Assembly: GCF_021538675.1 (NCBI RefSeq)
Contig: NZ_JAJUKH010000014.1
Coordinates: forward strand, 41,448 to 105,447
Length of the DNA stretch: 64,000 nucleotides
Reading direction: 5' to 3'
From: Paenarthrobacter sp. AR 02
Lineage (GTDB): Bacteria; Actinomycetota; Actinomycetes; Actinomycetales; Micrococcaceae
The position numbers and the translations under genes are program-made. Each line of letters begins with the position of its first letter. Positions within the stretch are counted from its first letter, which is position 1. The notes beneath the pieces were generated by a model. That model did not search any database. It had not been told where the DNA came from and saw nothing but the letters and a program-made list of their open reading frames with translations. Shown here piece by piece: positions 8,733 through 16,622 of this stretch.

Positions 8733-9233
8733 TCAGGCTGTTTCGACCGGACGTTTCTGCCCGGCGGTCGTAGGCGCAGCGGGGGCCTTGTTGATAAGGG
8801 CTTGTATGCGGTCGCCCAGGAACGCCGAGGCCCAGCCCAGTCCGGCGCCGATGATGAGGGCAATGACGGTGGGCCACAAAGACAACTGTGTTCCGAAGAA
8901 CACGGCGGTCCCGGCGAACGCTCCCGGGATGAAGGAGAGCGGCGCCCAGCCTGCCTGCAGGCACATGGCGAGTGCGGCAAGGGCCACGGCAACGGCGAGC
9001 ACGCCGGGGAATTGCACCCAGGTGGTCAGAAGCGCCACCAGCCACCCGTAGATGACGCCGGACAGGTTGGCTGCAAGCCCTCTGGAGAATCCTGTCCTGT
9101 TTCCTCCTGCGGCGAAAAAGCATGCCCACGCGACGAACGCCACCCAGGTGATGAGGCCAAGTTCTGTGCTTACCTGCGTCCAGAGCCCGGCTAGTGCACC
9201 GACGGCGATACCCACGCCAATGTATGGTTTCAT
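8733..9233 (-). CDS. DUF1097 family inner-membrane protein
   Basis: 166 aa with about five hydrophobic segments (IGVGIAVGALAGLWTQVS, LITWVAFVAWACFFAAGG, LAVAVALAALAMCLQ, ALIIGAGLGWASAFLGDRI). The pattern fits DUF1097 proteins such as E. coli YcdZ, whose function is unknown. It is 77 nt downstream of the alcohol dehydrogenase gene and presumably in its operon; a transport role for a substrate or product of that pathway is conceivable but unsupported. Confidence 0.65.
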   Translation of the reverse strand: MKPYIGVGIAVGALAGLWTQVSTELGLITWVAFVAWACFFAAGGNRTGFSRGLAANLSGVIYGWLVALLTTWVQFPGVLAVAVALAALAMCLQAGWAPLSFIPGAFAGTAVFFGTQLSLWPTVIALIIGAGLGWASAFLGDRIQALINKAPAAPTTAGQKRPVETA

Positions 9234-9310
9234 GTCGATTCTCTCTTTACGTTGATGCGAGCCCCCAGGGTTTGTTTGTTCCAGGGTTTGCTTGTTTCAG
9301 AGTTTGCTTG

Positions 9311-10345
9311 TCAGGGCACAAGGATCGCCCGGCCACGGACTTTCCCTGCGTCGAGGTCGCTGATCGCTTGTTGGAAGTCATCGAGGGCGTATTTCTGGGT
9401 ATGGAGGGTGACGGCACCTCGAGCCGCCAGGGCCATCAGGTCCTGAAGGTCGTTGTAGGAGCCGACGAGGTTGCCGATGATGTTGATCTCGGCTGAGACG
9501 ATGTCGATGGTAGGGACATCGATGTTCTCGCCGTAGCCCACAACGTAGTAATCCCCTGCCTGACGCAGCATGGCGAGGCCTTGGGCGGTGGCGCCGCCTT
9601 CGCCAACGAAGTCGATAAGTGCCTCCGCTCCATGACCCCCGGTGAGGGCAAGGACCTGCTCGACCTGTGACCCGTCGGCCAGGACGCCCTCATGTGCTCC
9701 GATCTTCTTGGCCAGGTCCAGGGCAGCCGGGTTACGGTCGACGACGATGATGCGGGCCGGTGTTAGGGCAGTCAGGACTTGGATACCTATGTGGCCCAGC
9801 CCTCCGGCGCCGATGACAACGGCCGTATCCCTTGCGGTCAGCCGCTTGGCAGCCTTGGCGGCAGCGTGATAGGCGGTGAGGCCGGCATCGGCCAGGGCTG
9901 CGACATCGGCAGGCTCGAGAGAGTCGTCGATTTTGACGACGGAGCGGGCGGATGTCAGCAGGTATTCGGCGTATCCGCCGCTGGTGTCGATACCGGGGAA
10001 CTTGCTCTGCTCGCAGTGCACGTCGTCCCCGGAACGGCAGGCACGGCATAGGCCGCACGTGATGAGGGGGTGCAGGATGACTTTGTCGCCTTCTTTCACA
10101 TTGGTAACGGCGCCACCGATTGCGTGTACCCAGCCGGCGTTCTCGTGGCCGATGGTGTAAGGCAAGTGGACCTGGGATTTTTCCGCCCACTGGCCCTCCA
10201 GAATGTGCAGGTCCGTGCGGCATACCCCGGCTCCGCCGATTCTGACGACGACGTCAAACGGTCCGGTCACCTGGGGAAGTGGCACTTCTGCCATTTTGAG
10301 GCCTTCGTGGTAGCCGACGACCTGTACGGCCCGCATGGTGCTCAT
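9311..10345 (-). CDS. Zinc-dependent alcohol dehydrogenase (MDR family)
   Basis: 344 aa. Catalytic zinc motif GAGVCRTDLHILEGQW and GHENAGWVHAIG, structural-zinc cysteines in CGLCRACRSGDDVHCEQ, and a Rossmann NAD motif VIGAGGLGHIGIQVL with an acidic residue after beta-2 (VVDRN), pointing to NAD rather than NADP. In related actinobacterial clusters this enzyme oxidises secondary alcohols such as 2-propanol. The ATG is preceded by GGAGA at about 8 nt and overlaps the stop of the DUF59 gene by 4 nt, showing translational coupling. Confidence 0.88.
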   Translation of the reverse strand: MSTMRAVQVVGYHEGLKMAEVPLPQVTGPFDVVVRIGGAGVCRTDLHILEGQWAEKSQVHLPYTIGHENAGWVHAIGGAVTNVKEGDKVILHPLITCGLCRACRSGDDVHCEQSKFPGIDTSGGYAEYLLTSARSVVKIDDSLEPADVAALADAGLTAYHAAAKAAKRLTARDTAVVIGAGGLGHIGIQVLTALTPARIIVVDRNPAALDLAKKIGAHEGVLADGSQVEQVLALTGGHGAEALIDFVGEGGATAQGLAMLRQAGDYYVVGYGENIDVPTIDIVSAEINIIGNLVGSYNDLQDLMALAARGAVTLHTQKYALDDFQQAISDLDAGKVRGRAILVP

Positions 10346-11160
10346 GGGTGAATCTCCTTGACTGTCAGTGGAAGTAGTTCGTGGTGGTCCGCCGCTTCCG
10401 CGCCCTCGGTTCGTGGTGTCTGGTCCGCGCCGTATCCCTCATAGCGTGTCCGCAGCAGACCCCGGCAGAAATGTGCGTTTCCGTCAATGGAAATGCGTGT
10501 CGAGCGTGCACGACGCAGTGCCATCGGCACCGCATCCGGTGGATAAAGCTGCCCTTCGTGGTCAACCAGGACAATCGACTCCGAACCGTCCGGCAATCCA
10601 AGTGCCTCTCGTCGGCGCAGCAACGCTTCCTTATTCCGTCCAGGTGGAAGATCCCAGAGACGAATGGTTCCCATCATCGTCTCCTCGATGCCGGCGTTGG
10701 TGCGCAACAGATCAGTGAGGCATCGTTCCATCGCGGCGGTGTGGGCCTTGCGCTGGAACAATTGCCGCAGCTCGTCCAGGCTGTCCTCGGCTTCATGCAG
10801 GAACGTGCCCCTATAGCCTGCGTCCGCGGCGAGCCCGGCGTTGATGAGATCGGAGTCGTGGTGGTCATCGAGCTCCACCACCACCTGCGTCACCGCCGGC
10901 AGCGCAGAGATCACATCCTTGCTGTCGGACGCCATGAGGTAGGCGAAATTGGGCGAGCAGAAGGAGGTGGGCAGGCGCAGGTGAATTTCCACCCTGGCGC
11001 CACCGGCGACGGTTGTGACGTTGAGGGAGCGAACAAAGCCGAGATCGGTGATCGGTTCATCCAGTTCCGGGTCGAGCACCGCGCCCAAGGCATGGCGGAT
11101 GTCCTCCTCCGTGACATCCCAGCGGGATGCAACTGCTGGACCGACGTGCAGCGCCGTCAC
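10342..11160 (-). CDS. DUF59 / MIP18 iron-sulfur assembly-like protein
   Basis: 272 aa. The N-terminal 100 residues form a DUF59 domain: VTEEDIRHALGAVLDPELDE, PITDLGFVRSL, and a Cys motif PTSFCSPNFAYLMASD. The rest (a helical region and a C-terminal part rich in Arg and His) is as found in the proteins next to propane monooxygenase genes. There these proteins are thought to help metal-centre assembly or maturation. It overlaps its upstream neighbour (amidohydrolase) and its downstream neighbour (adh) by 4 nt each. Starts with GTG. Confidence 0.82.
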   Translation of the reverse strand: MTALHVGPAVASRWDVTEEDIRHALGAVLDPELDEPITDLGFVRSLNVTTVAGGARVEIHLRLPTSFCSPNFAYLMASDSKDVISALPAVTQVVVELDDHHDSDLINAGLAADAGYRGTFLHEAEDSLDELRQLFQRKAHTAAMERCLTDLLRTNAGIEETMMGTIRLWDLPPGRNKEALLRRREALGLPDGSESIVLVDHEGQLYPPDAVPMALRRARSTRISIDGNAHFCRGLLRTRYEGYGADQTPRTEGAEAADHHELLPLTVKEIHP

Positions 11161-12203
11161 CGGACGCCTGCCAGATCTGCGCGTTCGGGCTGCCGGGGTC
11201 CTGTCTTCGTCTCATCTGCAGCGGGGAGCTGCAGCTCAGCGGGCACCGGGATGTCGTACATCTTTGCGGCGTTGAGTCCCAGAATCTTCTTCTTTTGGGC
11301 TGTGGTGAGCGGGGCATACTCGGTCATGTCTTCCGGAATCTGGAAGTCAACGAACCGCTCAATCAGCCAGCGGGGCGTCCAAATGGCGTAGTCACTGGAG
11401 AATTGGATCCGATCCTCTCCGATCCAATAGATGAGCTCTCCGATGATCTGGGCAAAGTACCGCGGCCGCGTGTGCATGAAAGGCATCGCGACGGCCAGGC
11501 CGCCATGAACATTGGGCTCCTGAGTGGCTATCCAGCAGAAGTCTTCCAGTCGGGGCAGGCCGACGTGCTCGACCACAAAGTTCAGGTCTGTGAAGTCTGA
11601 GGCTGCATGGTCGACGTCGGCGACGTCGAAGGCGTCACGGTCGAGCGGGCGTACGGTAGGTCCTTTGTGGATATGGATGTTCTTGATGCCGAGTTTGCGG
11701 CACTCCTCGAAATACCTGTAGGACCACGGGTCCGAGAGTTTGTACCCACGCGATTCGCCGTGCCACTCGGCGGTGTACAGCTTCACGCCTTTGAAGCCCA
11801 TCTTCTCGTGATCGGCGCGCAGCCGGTCTAGGCCCGCCTCACCATCCCGGGGGTCATAACAGTGGTTGTACGTGAGCTTGTCCGGATTCGCAGCGGCCAA
11901 GCCGTACGCCTCCTCGACCTGCGCGAAGCCGTTCTTGTAGAAGGCGCCAAGGTAGGCCGGCTGAAAGATCGCGTGGTCGACGTAGCCGTCCTCAAACAGA
12001 TCCTTCATGAGGCGCTGACCGCCTTGGTAAAGGAACTCCTCATAGCTCCACTGTTCCGCGTCGGGAGAGAGGTTGCGGTGGTAGTCGTAGAAGCAGTCGA
12101 TGAACTGCTTACCAGGGATGTTCCGCTGGTTCTCCGGGCGAGCGTCCCACAATGCGATGTGGGCGTCGACAATAAAGTAGTTTTCGCCGTCTTTGCTGTA
12201 CAT
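11157..12203 (-). CDS. Amidohydrolase-2 family protein of the propane-monooxygenase cluster type
   Basis: 348 aa, first gene of the operon, with AAGGAG before its ATG. The sequence (GKQFIDCFYDYHRNLSPDAE; GFKGVKLYTAEWHG; NLNFVVEHVGLPRLEDFCW-like; RIQFSSDYAIWTPRW) closely resembles the amidohydrolase encoded beside mimABCD/prmABCD. Its role in acetone or 2-propanol metabolism is not proven. Seen directly: the usual N-terminal His-x-His metal pair reads DAHIALWD, so the second His is missing, while IHIHKGP, EHVGLP and SSDYA, which could give further ligands, are present. The operon faces a divergent GAF-type activator. Confidence 0.82.
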   Translation of the reverse strand: MYSKDGENYFIVDAHIALWDARPENQRNIPGKQFIDCFYDYHRNLSPDAEQWSYEEFLYQGGQRLMKDLFEDGYVDHAIFQPAYLGAFYKNGFAQVEEAYGLAAANPDKLTYNHCYDPRDGEAGLDRLRADHEKMGFKGVKLYTAEWHGESRGYKLSDPWSYRYFEECRKLGIKNIHIHKGPTVRPLDRDAFDVADVDHAASDFTDLNFVVEHVGLPRLEDFCWIATQEPNVHGGLAVAMPFMHTRPRYFAQIIGELIYWIGEDRIQFSSDYAIWTPRWLIERFVDFQIPEDMTEYAPLTTAQKKKILGLNAAKMYDIPVPAELQLPAADETKTGPRQPERADLAGVR

Positions 12204-12285
12204 GTCCGGTCTCCTTCTGGCGACTGCCGTAGTCGCGACAAGTTCGAGAGTAGGCTGATGGAACAGGCGTCAACATGTGGTGTGT

Positions 12286-12330
12286 GTCTCATTTTGAGAC
12301 GATCCTTTTCTGATTGGTCTGGTGAGACCA
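12286..12330. promoter_or_regulatory. Two inverted repeats between amidohydrolase and GAF regulator
   Basis: GTCTCA-TTT-TGAGAC (12286-12300) is a perfect 6-bp repeat, and TGGTCT-GGTG-AGACCA (12315-12330) is a second perfect one. Centres are 30 bp apart, about three helical turns, in the 162-nt divergent spacer. The half-sites share GTCT/AGAC. I infer that they bind the divergently encoded Fis-type regulator. Confidence 0.7.
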
Positions 12331-12365
12331 AGTAACCTCGAAACATGGAGACGAGGAGGTCGGCG

Positions 12366-13868
12366 ATGATGCCGAACAAGGACGAGGGGACTGCCGGCTT
12401 CGCGCACGATGACGTGAACCAGCTCGCCACTCCCGCCAAACGCCTCCTTGCTTCCTGGCAACGGAGCGAGGAATACGGGGTTTCCGCCGAGGCAGTAGAT
12501 CCGACGTGGGCTGGCCCTGCAGGGTCCGACTCGCTGTTTTTCCAATGCGGCCAGGAAGTGCTCACCAGCCTCTACGGCACGCTGGCAAACGAACCCCTAA
12601 GCCTGATGCTCACCGATGCCAACGGCCGGCTCCTCAACCGCTTCAGCGGAGATACTTCCCTCTTGAGGGCGCTGGACAAGGTGCATCTGGCACCAGGCTT
12701 CGCCTTCTCCGAAAGGGATGCCGGGACCAATGGCATGGGATTGGCACTCGCGGACCGCATCCCGACCCTCGTACGCGCGGAAGAGCATTACAGCGCCAGT
12801 CTTCGGACGTACACCTGCGCGGCTGTACCTGTCTTCGACCCCGTCACCGGCTTGCTGGAAGGCAGTGTCAACATCACAACATGGTCCCGCTCATCCCCGC
12901 AGTTGCTGCTGGCTTTGGCGGAATCAGCTGCGGGCAACACCTCAGCCCTGATGCTTTCAAGATCACAGGGCCGCAAAGGAAAAACCGGACCGAAGGGCGG
13001 CGTTTTCCGCATCCAGAGAGGCAAGCTCGAGCCGGCAGCGGGCACAGTGCGGAAAATCTCGTCGGCCTGGACAAACGCCCTCGACCAGGCCAGTGGTGCC
13101 TTGGCGGCAGGACGGGTTGTTGCCGCCGTAGGGGAGCAGGGTGCCGGGCGCGCAACTCTCCTGGCGCAGGCGCTGCGGCATGTTCAACCCGGGAGCCGTA
13201 TCATCTCAGCGGCCGTCCCTGCTCCTGCCGACGTCGAAGCGTGGCTGTCCTTATGGGCGCCGGAACTGGCCAAACCCGCTACCGCTGTGATCGTCGAAAA
13301 CGTAGATTTGCTGCCGGCTTGGGCGGCGCAGGAACTCCACGCGCAAGCCCTCCGGGCGGTTCGGTCGCTTCCACTCTCCCAGGGCGGGAGCACACCAACA
13401 CTCGCATGGGGTGTCACAGCTGCAAGTCATGACGGTATCCCGCAACCCCTGGCGGGCATGGTCGATACGGTGATTCCTGTTCCTGCCCTGCGGGATCGCG
13501 GCGAGGATGTCCTGCACCTGGCCAGCTACGCCGCCCGCCAAACCCGCCTGCGGGAAATCAACTTCACCGGCGCGGCAGAAAAAGCACTGATGGCCCATAG
13601 CTGGCCAGAGAACATTGATGAACTTTTCAGCGTTATTCACGCCGCCGCTGTCCAGACAGAGACCATTGACGTGAGTCACCTCCCTGCTTATCTTCTGGGC
13701 GGGAGCAGCCGCCATCTCAGTCGGATCGAGGTGGTGGAACGCGACGAAATCATTCGCTGCCTTTCCACGCCGGGGGTAACAGTAAGCGGTGCGGCAGCAG
13801 AACTGGGCATCAGCAGGGCCACCATCTACCGTCGTATGGCCAGGCTTGGGATCGCAATCCCGAAGTAG
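12366..13868 (+). CDS. GAF-domain, Fis-type transcriptional activator (AcoR/MimR-like)
   Basis: 500 aa. N-terminal GAF-type sensor (about 60-200; FSERDAGTNGMGLALADR, PVFDPVTGLLEGSVNITTW), a central degenerate NtrC-like AAA region (GEQGAGRATLLAQALRHV as a relic P-loop; no GAFTGA motif, so sigma-54 contact is unlikely), and a C-terminal Fis HTH (GVTVSGAAAELGISRATIYR). This design is typical of actinobacterial activators of alkane, alcohol and acetoin operons. The ATG at 12366 is chosen because AGGAGG ends 6 nt before it. Divergent from the amidohydrolase operon, which it probably activates in response to a small ketone, alcohol or similar effector. Confidence 0.85.
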   Translation: MMPNKDEGTAGFAHDDVNQLATPAKRLLASWQRSEEYGVSAEAVDPTWAGPAGSDSLFFQCGQEVLTSLYGTLANEPLSLMLTDANGRLLNRFSGDTSLLRALDKVHLAPGFAFSERDAGTNGMGLALADRIPTLVRAEEHYSASLRTYTCAAVPVFDPVTGLLEGSVNITTWSRSSPQLLLALAESAAGNTSALMLSRSQGRKGKTGPKGGVFRIQRGKLEPAAGTVRKISSAWTNALDQASGALAAGRVVAAVGEQGAGRATLLAQALRHVQPGSRIISAAVPAPADVEAWLSLWAPELAKPATAVIVENVDLLPAWAAQELHAQALRAVRSLPLSQGGSTPTLAWGVTAASHDGIPQPLAGMVDTVIPVPALRDRGEDVLHLASYAARQTRLREINFTGAAEKALMAHSWPENIDELFSVIHAAAVQTETIDVSHLPAYLLGGSSRHLSRIEVVERDEIIRCLSTPGVTVSGAAAELGISRATIYRRMARLGIAIPK

Positions 13869-14042
13869 GCAACCACCGGCCCGGCCCCTGGCACGGCTCC
13901 TTTGTCGACGAGTCGCACATCGTCGTCAGCTGCTCCAAAGGAAAGCGTCGCTCCATCCGCGGGAGCCCGCTGGCCGGAAAAGCCGAAGGCGGTCCGCAGC
14001 ATCAGCTCCGGACCGCCTTTCCCCCAATATGCTTCGTGCGTG

Positions 14043-14105
14043 CTACTTCTTTTGCCCCTGCTTGGCCAGGACGTAGTCATAAACTACTTCCTCACCAATG
14101 CCGTC
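14043..14105 (-). pseudogene. C-terminal scrap of an unidentified gene
   Basis: On the minus strand a 20-residue run DGIGEEVVYDYVLAKQGQKK ends in TAG at 14043-14045 and has an in-frame TAG just upstream at 14106-14108. It looks like the natural C-terminus of a protein I cannot name. It abuts the isomerase fragment on the other strand. The 13869-14042 stretch holds nothing else I can support. Confidence 0.35.
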
Positions 14106-14109
14106 CTAG

Positions 14110-14397
14110 CGGGTCTCCGAGGTGGTGGTGCACCACCACGACCTGGATACTGCCTGGACCATCGAGGAAGCCGACCCGGATTCGCTGTTGAACGCCATTG
14201 AGGCCGTGGTGCGGACGATGCGTGCCAAGGGCGCGCCGGGGATGACCCTGCTTACTGAGGAACGCGACGAATGGGTGGTTGGCGACGGTGCGCTGCGGAT
14301 TGAATCGGACCGGGAAGGCCTTCTGAAGTGGTTGGCCCGCGGTGATGCCGGTTTCATCGAGGCCGAAGGTCCCGTGCCCGTCCTGCCGCGCTGGTAG
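14110..14397 (+). pseudogene. Maleylpyruvate isomerase (mycothiol-dependent) family, C-terminal remnant
   Basis: The frame from 14110 reads RVSEVVVHHHDLDTAWTIEE and ends with GDGALRIESDREGLLKWLARG and GPVPVLPRW. This matches the end of the N-terminal DinB-like domain and the C-terminal MDMPI domain of mycothiol-dependent maleylpyruvate isomerase-like proteins. An in-frame TAG at 14107-14109 sits exactly where the missing ~150 N-terminal residues should join. A GTG at 14122 could start a 91-aa peptide but no ribosome site precedes it. I read it as a deletion remnant. Confidence 0.7.
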
Positions 14398-14406
14398 GTG
14401 ACTCTC

Positions 14407-14445
14407 CCTCCTTATTTTGATCAAATCAAAATAAGGAGGTAAGCT
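14407..14445 (+). promoter_or_regulatory. Promoter with a perfect 15-bp inverted repeat operator
   Basis: CCTCCTTATTTTGAT (14407-14421), CAA, then the exact reverse complement to 14439. A -35-like TTGATC (14417-14422) lies inside it, and a -10-like TAAGCT (14440-14445) follows with a 17-bp spacer. The repeat thus covers the -35 box and spacer, the usual site for a dimeric repressor of the MarR or TetR kind. The predicted transcript would start near 14452, some 137 nt before the repeat-protein gene at 14589; I see no other gene in between. No repressor gene is adjacent. Confidence 0.65.
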
Positions 14446-14588
14446 GGGTATAGGCCAGAGCCGCCCTTGAGTACCGCACCGGTGAACATTCCCGGGCCGG
14501 CAGGGCGCGCCACAACCGCAAACACCCTTCCGCTTGAGCGGTACTGGAATCCCGGACTGGCCATGATCCTGAACCCCAAGGAGAACCC

Positions 14589-14846
14589 ATGACTTTACTG
14601 ACTGAACGTCCCGCAACGCCCGCACCCGCCTCCGACGCAGCTGCGGCAGTCACCGTGTCCAAAACCGCATTGATCGGCGGCAGCTACGTAACCCTGCCGA
14701 CTGCCCTTTCCCGGACGCATAGTGAAGGTGCCTACGTCACCGCCCCCGGCAACCGAAACGTTTCCCTTGGCAGTTACGTCACAGTTCTCGGCGTCCACAA
14801 AGACCCAGTCGGTGGCAGCTACGTCACACTTTGCAAGGCAGCCTAA
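14589..14846 (+). CDS. Small protein with four G-[SA]-Y-V-T repeats, function unknown
   Basis: 85 aa, with AAGGAG 5 nt before the ATG. Residues 1-25 are rich in Ala, Pro and Thr. Then come GGSYVTLP, EGAYVTAP, LGSYVTVL and GGSYVTLC with Tyr at 33, 49, 63 and 78, so a period of 14-16 residues, and a single Cys at 82. There is no signal peptide or membrane segment. It has its own regulated promoter and a strong terminator, so it is a monocistronic unit. I do not recognise the family. A repeat-based binding or structural protein, or a modified-peptide precursor, are possible; no modification enzyme is next to it. Confidence 0.7.
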   Translation: MTLLTERPATPAPASDAAAAVTVSKTALIGGSYVTLPTALSRTHSEGAYVTAPGNRNVSLGSYVTVLGVHKDPVGGSYVTLCKAA

Positions 14847-14883
14847 AGGCGGCGTCTGTGCTTGATGGCACTACGCGGCTTTG

Positions 14884-14929
14884 AAAGGGGGCCGACGACG
14901 ACACTTTGTGCCGCCGTCGGCCTCCTTTT
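14884..14929. terminator. Bidirectional intrinsic terminator
   Basis: AAAGG-GGGCCGACG at the left pairs with CGTCGGCCT-CCTTTT at the right around a roughly 16-nt loop. T-runs appear on both strands (CCTTTT on plus, CCCTTT on minus). It ends the repeat-protein gene on the plus strand and can also serve the flavin reductase gene coming from the minus strand. Confidence 0.8.
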
Positions 14930-14989
14930 GTGCAAACGTTTGTTGGCGAAGCCTGTTCGGGTTTCCGCCTCACGTTGATGCTGTGCCGC

Positions 14990-15562
14990 TCAGCCTTCGA
15001 GCCTCGAATGCTCGCCCAGACGGTGCCATGAACGGTTGTGGTAGACCAGAGCATCGCCGGGCTCGCCGGCTTGGACGTCACGCATCACGTGTGACTCCAA
15101 AGCGTGGACGGCGATGATCGTGGAGGTCCCCACTTCCATACGATTGATGACGGCGCAGCGCACCCAGGCGCGGACATCGTCATACACCGCTTCGCCGGTC
15201 GGAAGGGCCGACCAGCGGTGCGTCTGGTCAAAGCGGTCGGTGCCTGGCGTCGCTCCAAACTTCGCCAAGTCGACGTCGTGGGCGTCCAGCAGGTGAACGA
15301 CGACGGTTTCCGCGCGCGAAAGCACCTTCGACGCTGAGGACAGTGCCGAGACCGAGAAAATCAGCAACGGAGGTTCCGCACTTACTGAGACCACCGACGA
15401 TACAGTCAGTGCCACCGGTCCCTCGCCGGCATCCGCCGTGATGACGGCGACACCTCCTGGGTGGCCACGGAACAATGCTTTGAAGTCGTCAGCCGAAAGG
15501 GAGGACGGGAAGCTTTGCTTCGGAGCCTCGAGCCAGGTGTCTGTGAGGTAGGCGTGAAACAT
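14990..15562 (-). CDS. Flavin reductase-like FMN-binding protein
   Basis: 190 aa with the flavin reductase fold: FKALFRGHPGGVAVITADAG, ALTVSSVVSVSAEPPLLIFS, and a C-terminal LVYHNRSWHRL, as in FMN reductases that feed reduced flavin to oxygenases. It starts 2 nt after the mesD stop and ends the mesX-mesD operon. MesD-type methionine synthases need MesX and oxygen, so a reductase supplying reduced flavin fits, but this is inference. Confidence 0.85.
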   Translation of the reverse strand: MFHAYLTDTWLEAPKQSFPSSLSADDFKALFRGHPGGVAVITADAGEGPVALTVSSVVSVSAEPPLLIFSVSALSSASKVLSRAETVVVHLLDAHDVDLAKFGATPGTDRFDQTHRWSALPTGEAVYDDVRAWVRCAVINRMEVGTSTIIAVHALESHVMRDVQAGEPGDALVYHNRSWHRLGEHSRLEG

Positions 15563-15564
15563 CG

Positions 15565-16602
15565 TTATGAGACCCTGCGGGCGAGTTCCTCGCGAACGAT
15601 GTTCGTGCCTGCGCTGAGAGCACTCAGCTTGGCCAAGGCGACATCCCGGGGGAACGGTGCCATGCCGCAGTTGGAGCTGGGGATGAGCTTGTCCGCATCG
15701 ACGAACTGCAGTGCTTTGCGGAGGGTGTCGGCGACCTCTTCCGGGGTCTCGATCGTCTCGCTTGCGACGTCGATTGCCCCGAGCATGACCTTCTTGCCGC
15801 GGAGGAGCTCGATGAGGTCCATGGGCACGTGGGAGTTCTGGGATTCCAGCGAGATGATGTCAATGCTGGAGCTCTGAAGCAACGGGAATGTCTCCTCGTA
15901 CTGCCGCCACTGTGAGCCGAGCGTCGCTTTCCAGTCATTATTGGCCTTGATCCCGTAGCCGTAACAGATATGCACGGCGGTCTCCGCGCGCAGGCCTTCT
16001 GCCGCTCGCTCAAGCGCAGCCACGCCCCAGTCCTTGACCTCATCGAGGAAGACATTGAACGCGGGCTCGTCAAACTGGATGATGTCCACGCCGGCCGCCT
16101 CCAGCTCCTTCGCCTCCTGGTTCAGGATCGCAGCGAACTCCCAGGCCAGCTTCTCGCGGCTCTTGTAGTGGTCATCGTAGAGCGTGTCCACCATCGTCAT
16201 TGGACCGGGAAGAGTCCATTTGATCGGCTGGTCCGTGGTTGCGCGGAGGAACTTTGCGTCTTCGACAAATACCGGCCGCTCGCGGCGCACCGGTCCGACG
16301 ACGGTCGGCACGCTCGCGTCGTAGCGATCGCGGATGCGCACGGTCTTGCGCTGTTCAAAGTCAACCCCGCTGAGGTGCTCGATGAAGGTCGTGACGAAGT
16401 GCTGGCGGGTTTGCTCGCCGTCGCTGACGATGTCAATGCCGCGTCGGCTCTGCTCGTGAAGCGCGATGCGCAGCGCATCCTGCTTACCCTCGAGAAGCGC
16501 ATCTCCCTCCAGCTTCCAGGGGGACCAGAGGGTCTCCGGCTGTGCGAGCCAGGATGGTTTCGGCAGGCTTCCAACAACGGTGGTGGGCAAGAGTGTGTTC
16601 AT
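15565..16602 (-). CDS. mesD: Folate-independent methionine synthase, MesD-like
   Basis: 345 aa, equal to the C-terminal catalytic half of MetE only. Begins MNTLLPTTVVGSLPKP. The zinc ligands of the MetE family are present: His and Cys in AVHICYGYG, Glu in ISLESQNS, Cys in PSSNCGMAPF. The N-terminal folate-binding half is absent, as in core methionine synthases that take the methyl group from a donor other than methyl-tetrahydrofolate. The DUF1852 gene just upstream marks it as the MesD type. I chose the ATG at 16602, with GGAG upstream, over an ATG 54 nt earlier that overlaps mesX. Confidence 0.85.
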   Translation of the reverse strand: MNTLLPTTVVGSLPKPSWLAQPETLWSPWKLEGDALLEGKQDALRIALHEQSRRGIDIVSDGEQTRQHFVTTFIEHLSGVDFEQRKTVRIRDRYDASVPTVVGPVRRERPVFVEDAKFLRATTDQPIKWTLPGPMTMVDTLYDDHYKSREKLAWEFAAILNQEAKELEAAGVDIIQFDEPAFNVFLDEVKDWGVAALERAAEGLRAETAVHICYGYGIKANNDWKATLGSQWRQYEETFPLLQSSSIDIISLESQNSHVPMDLIELLRGKKVMLGAIDVASETIETPEEVADTLRKALQFVDADKLIPSSNCGMAPFPRDVALAKLSALSAGTNIVREELARRVS

Positions 16603-16622
16603 GATTGGCGATTCTCCGTGGG

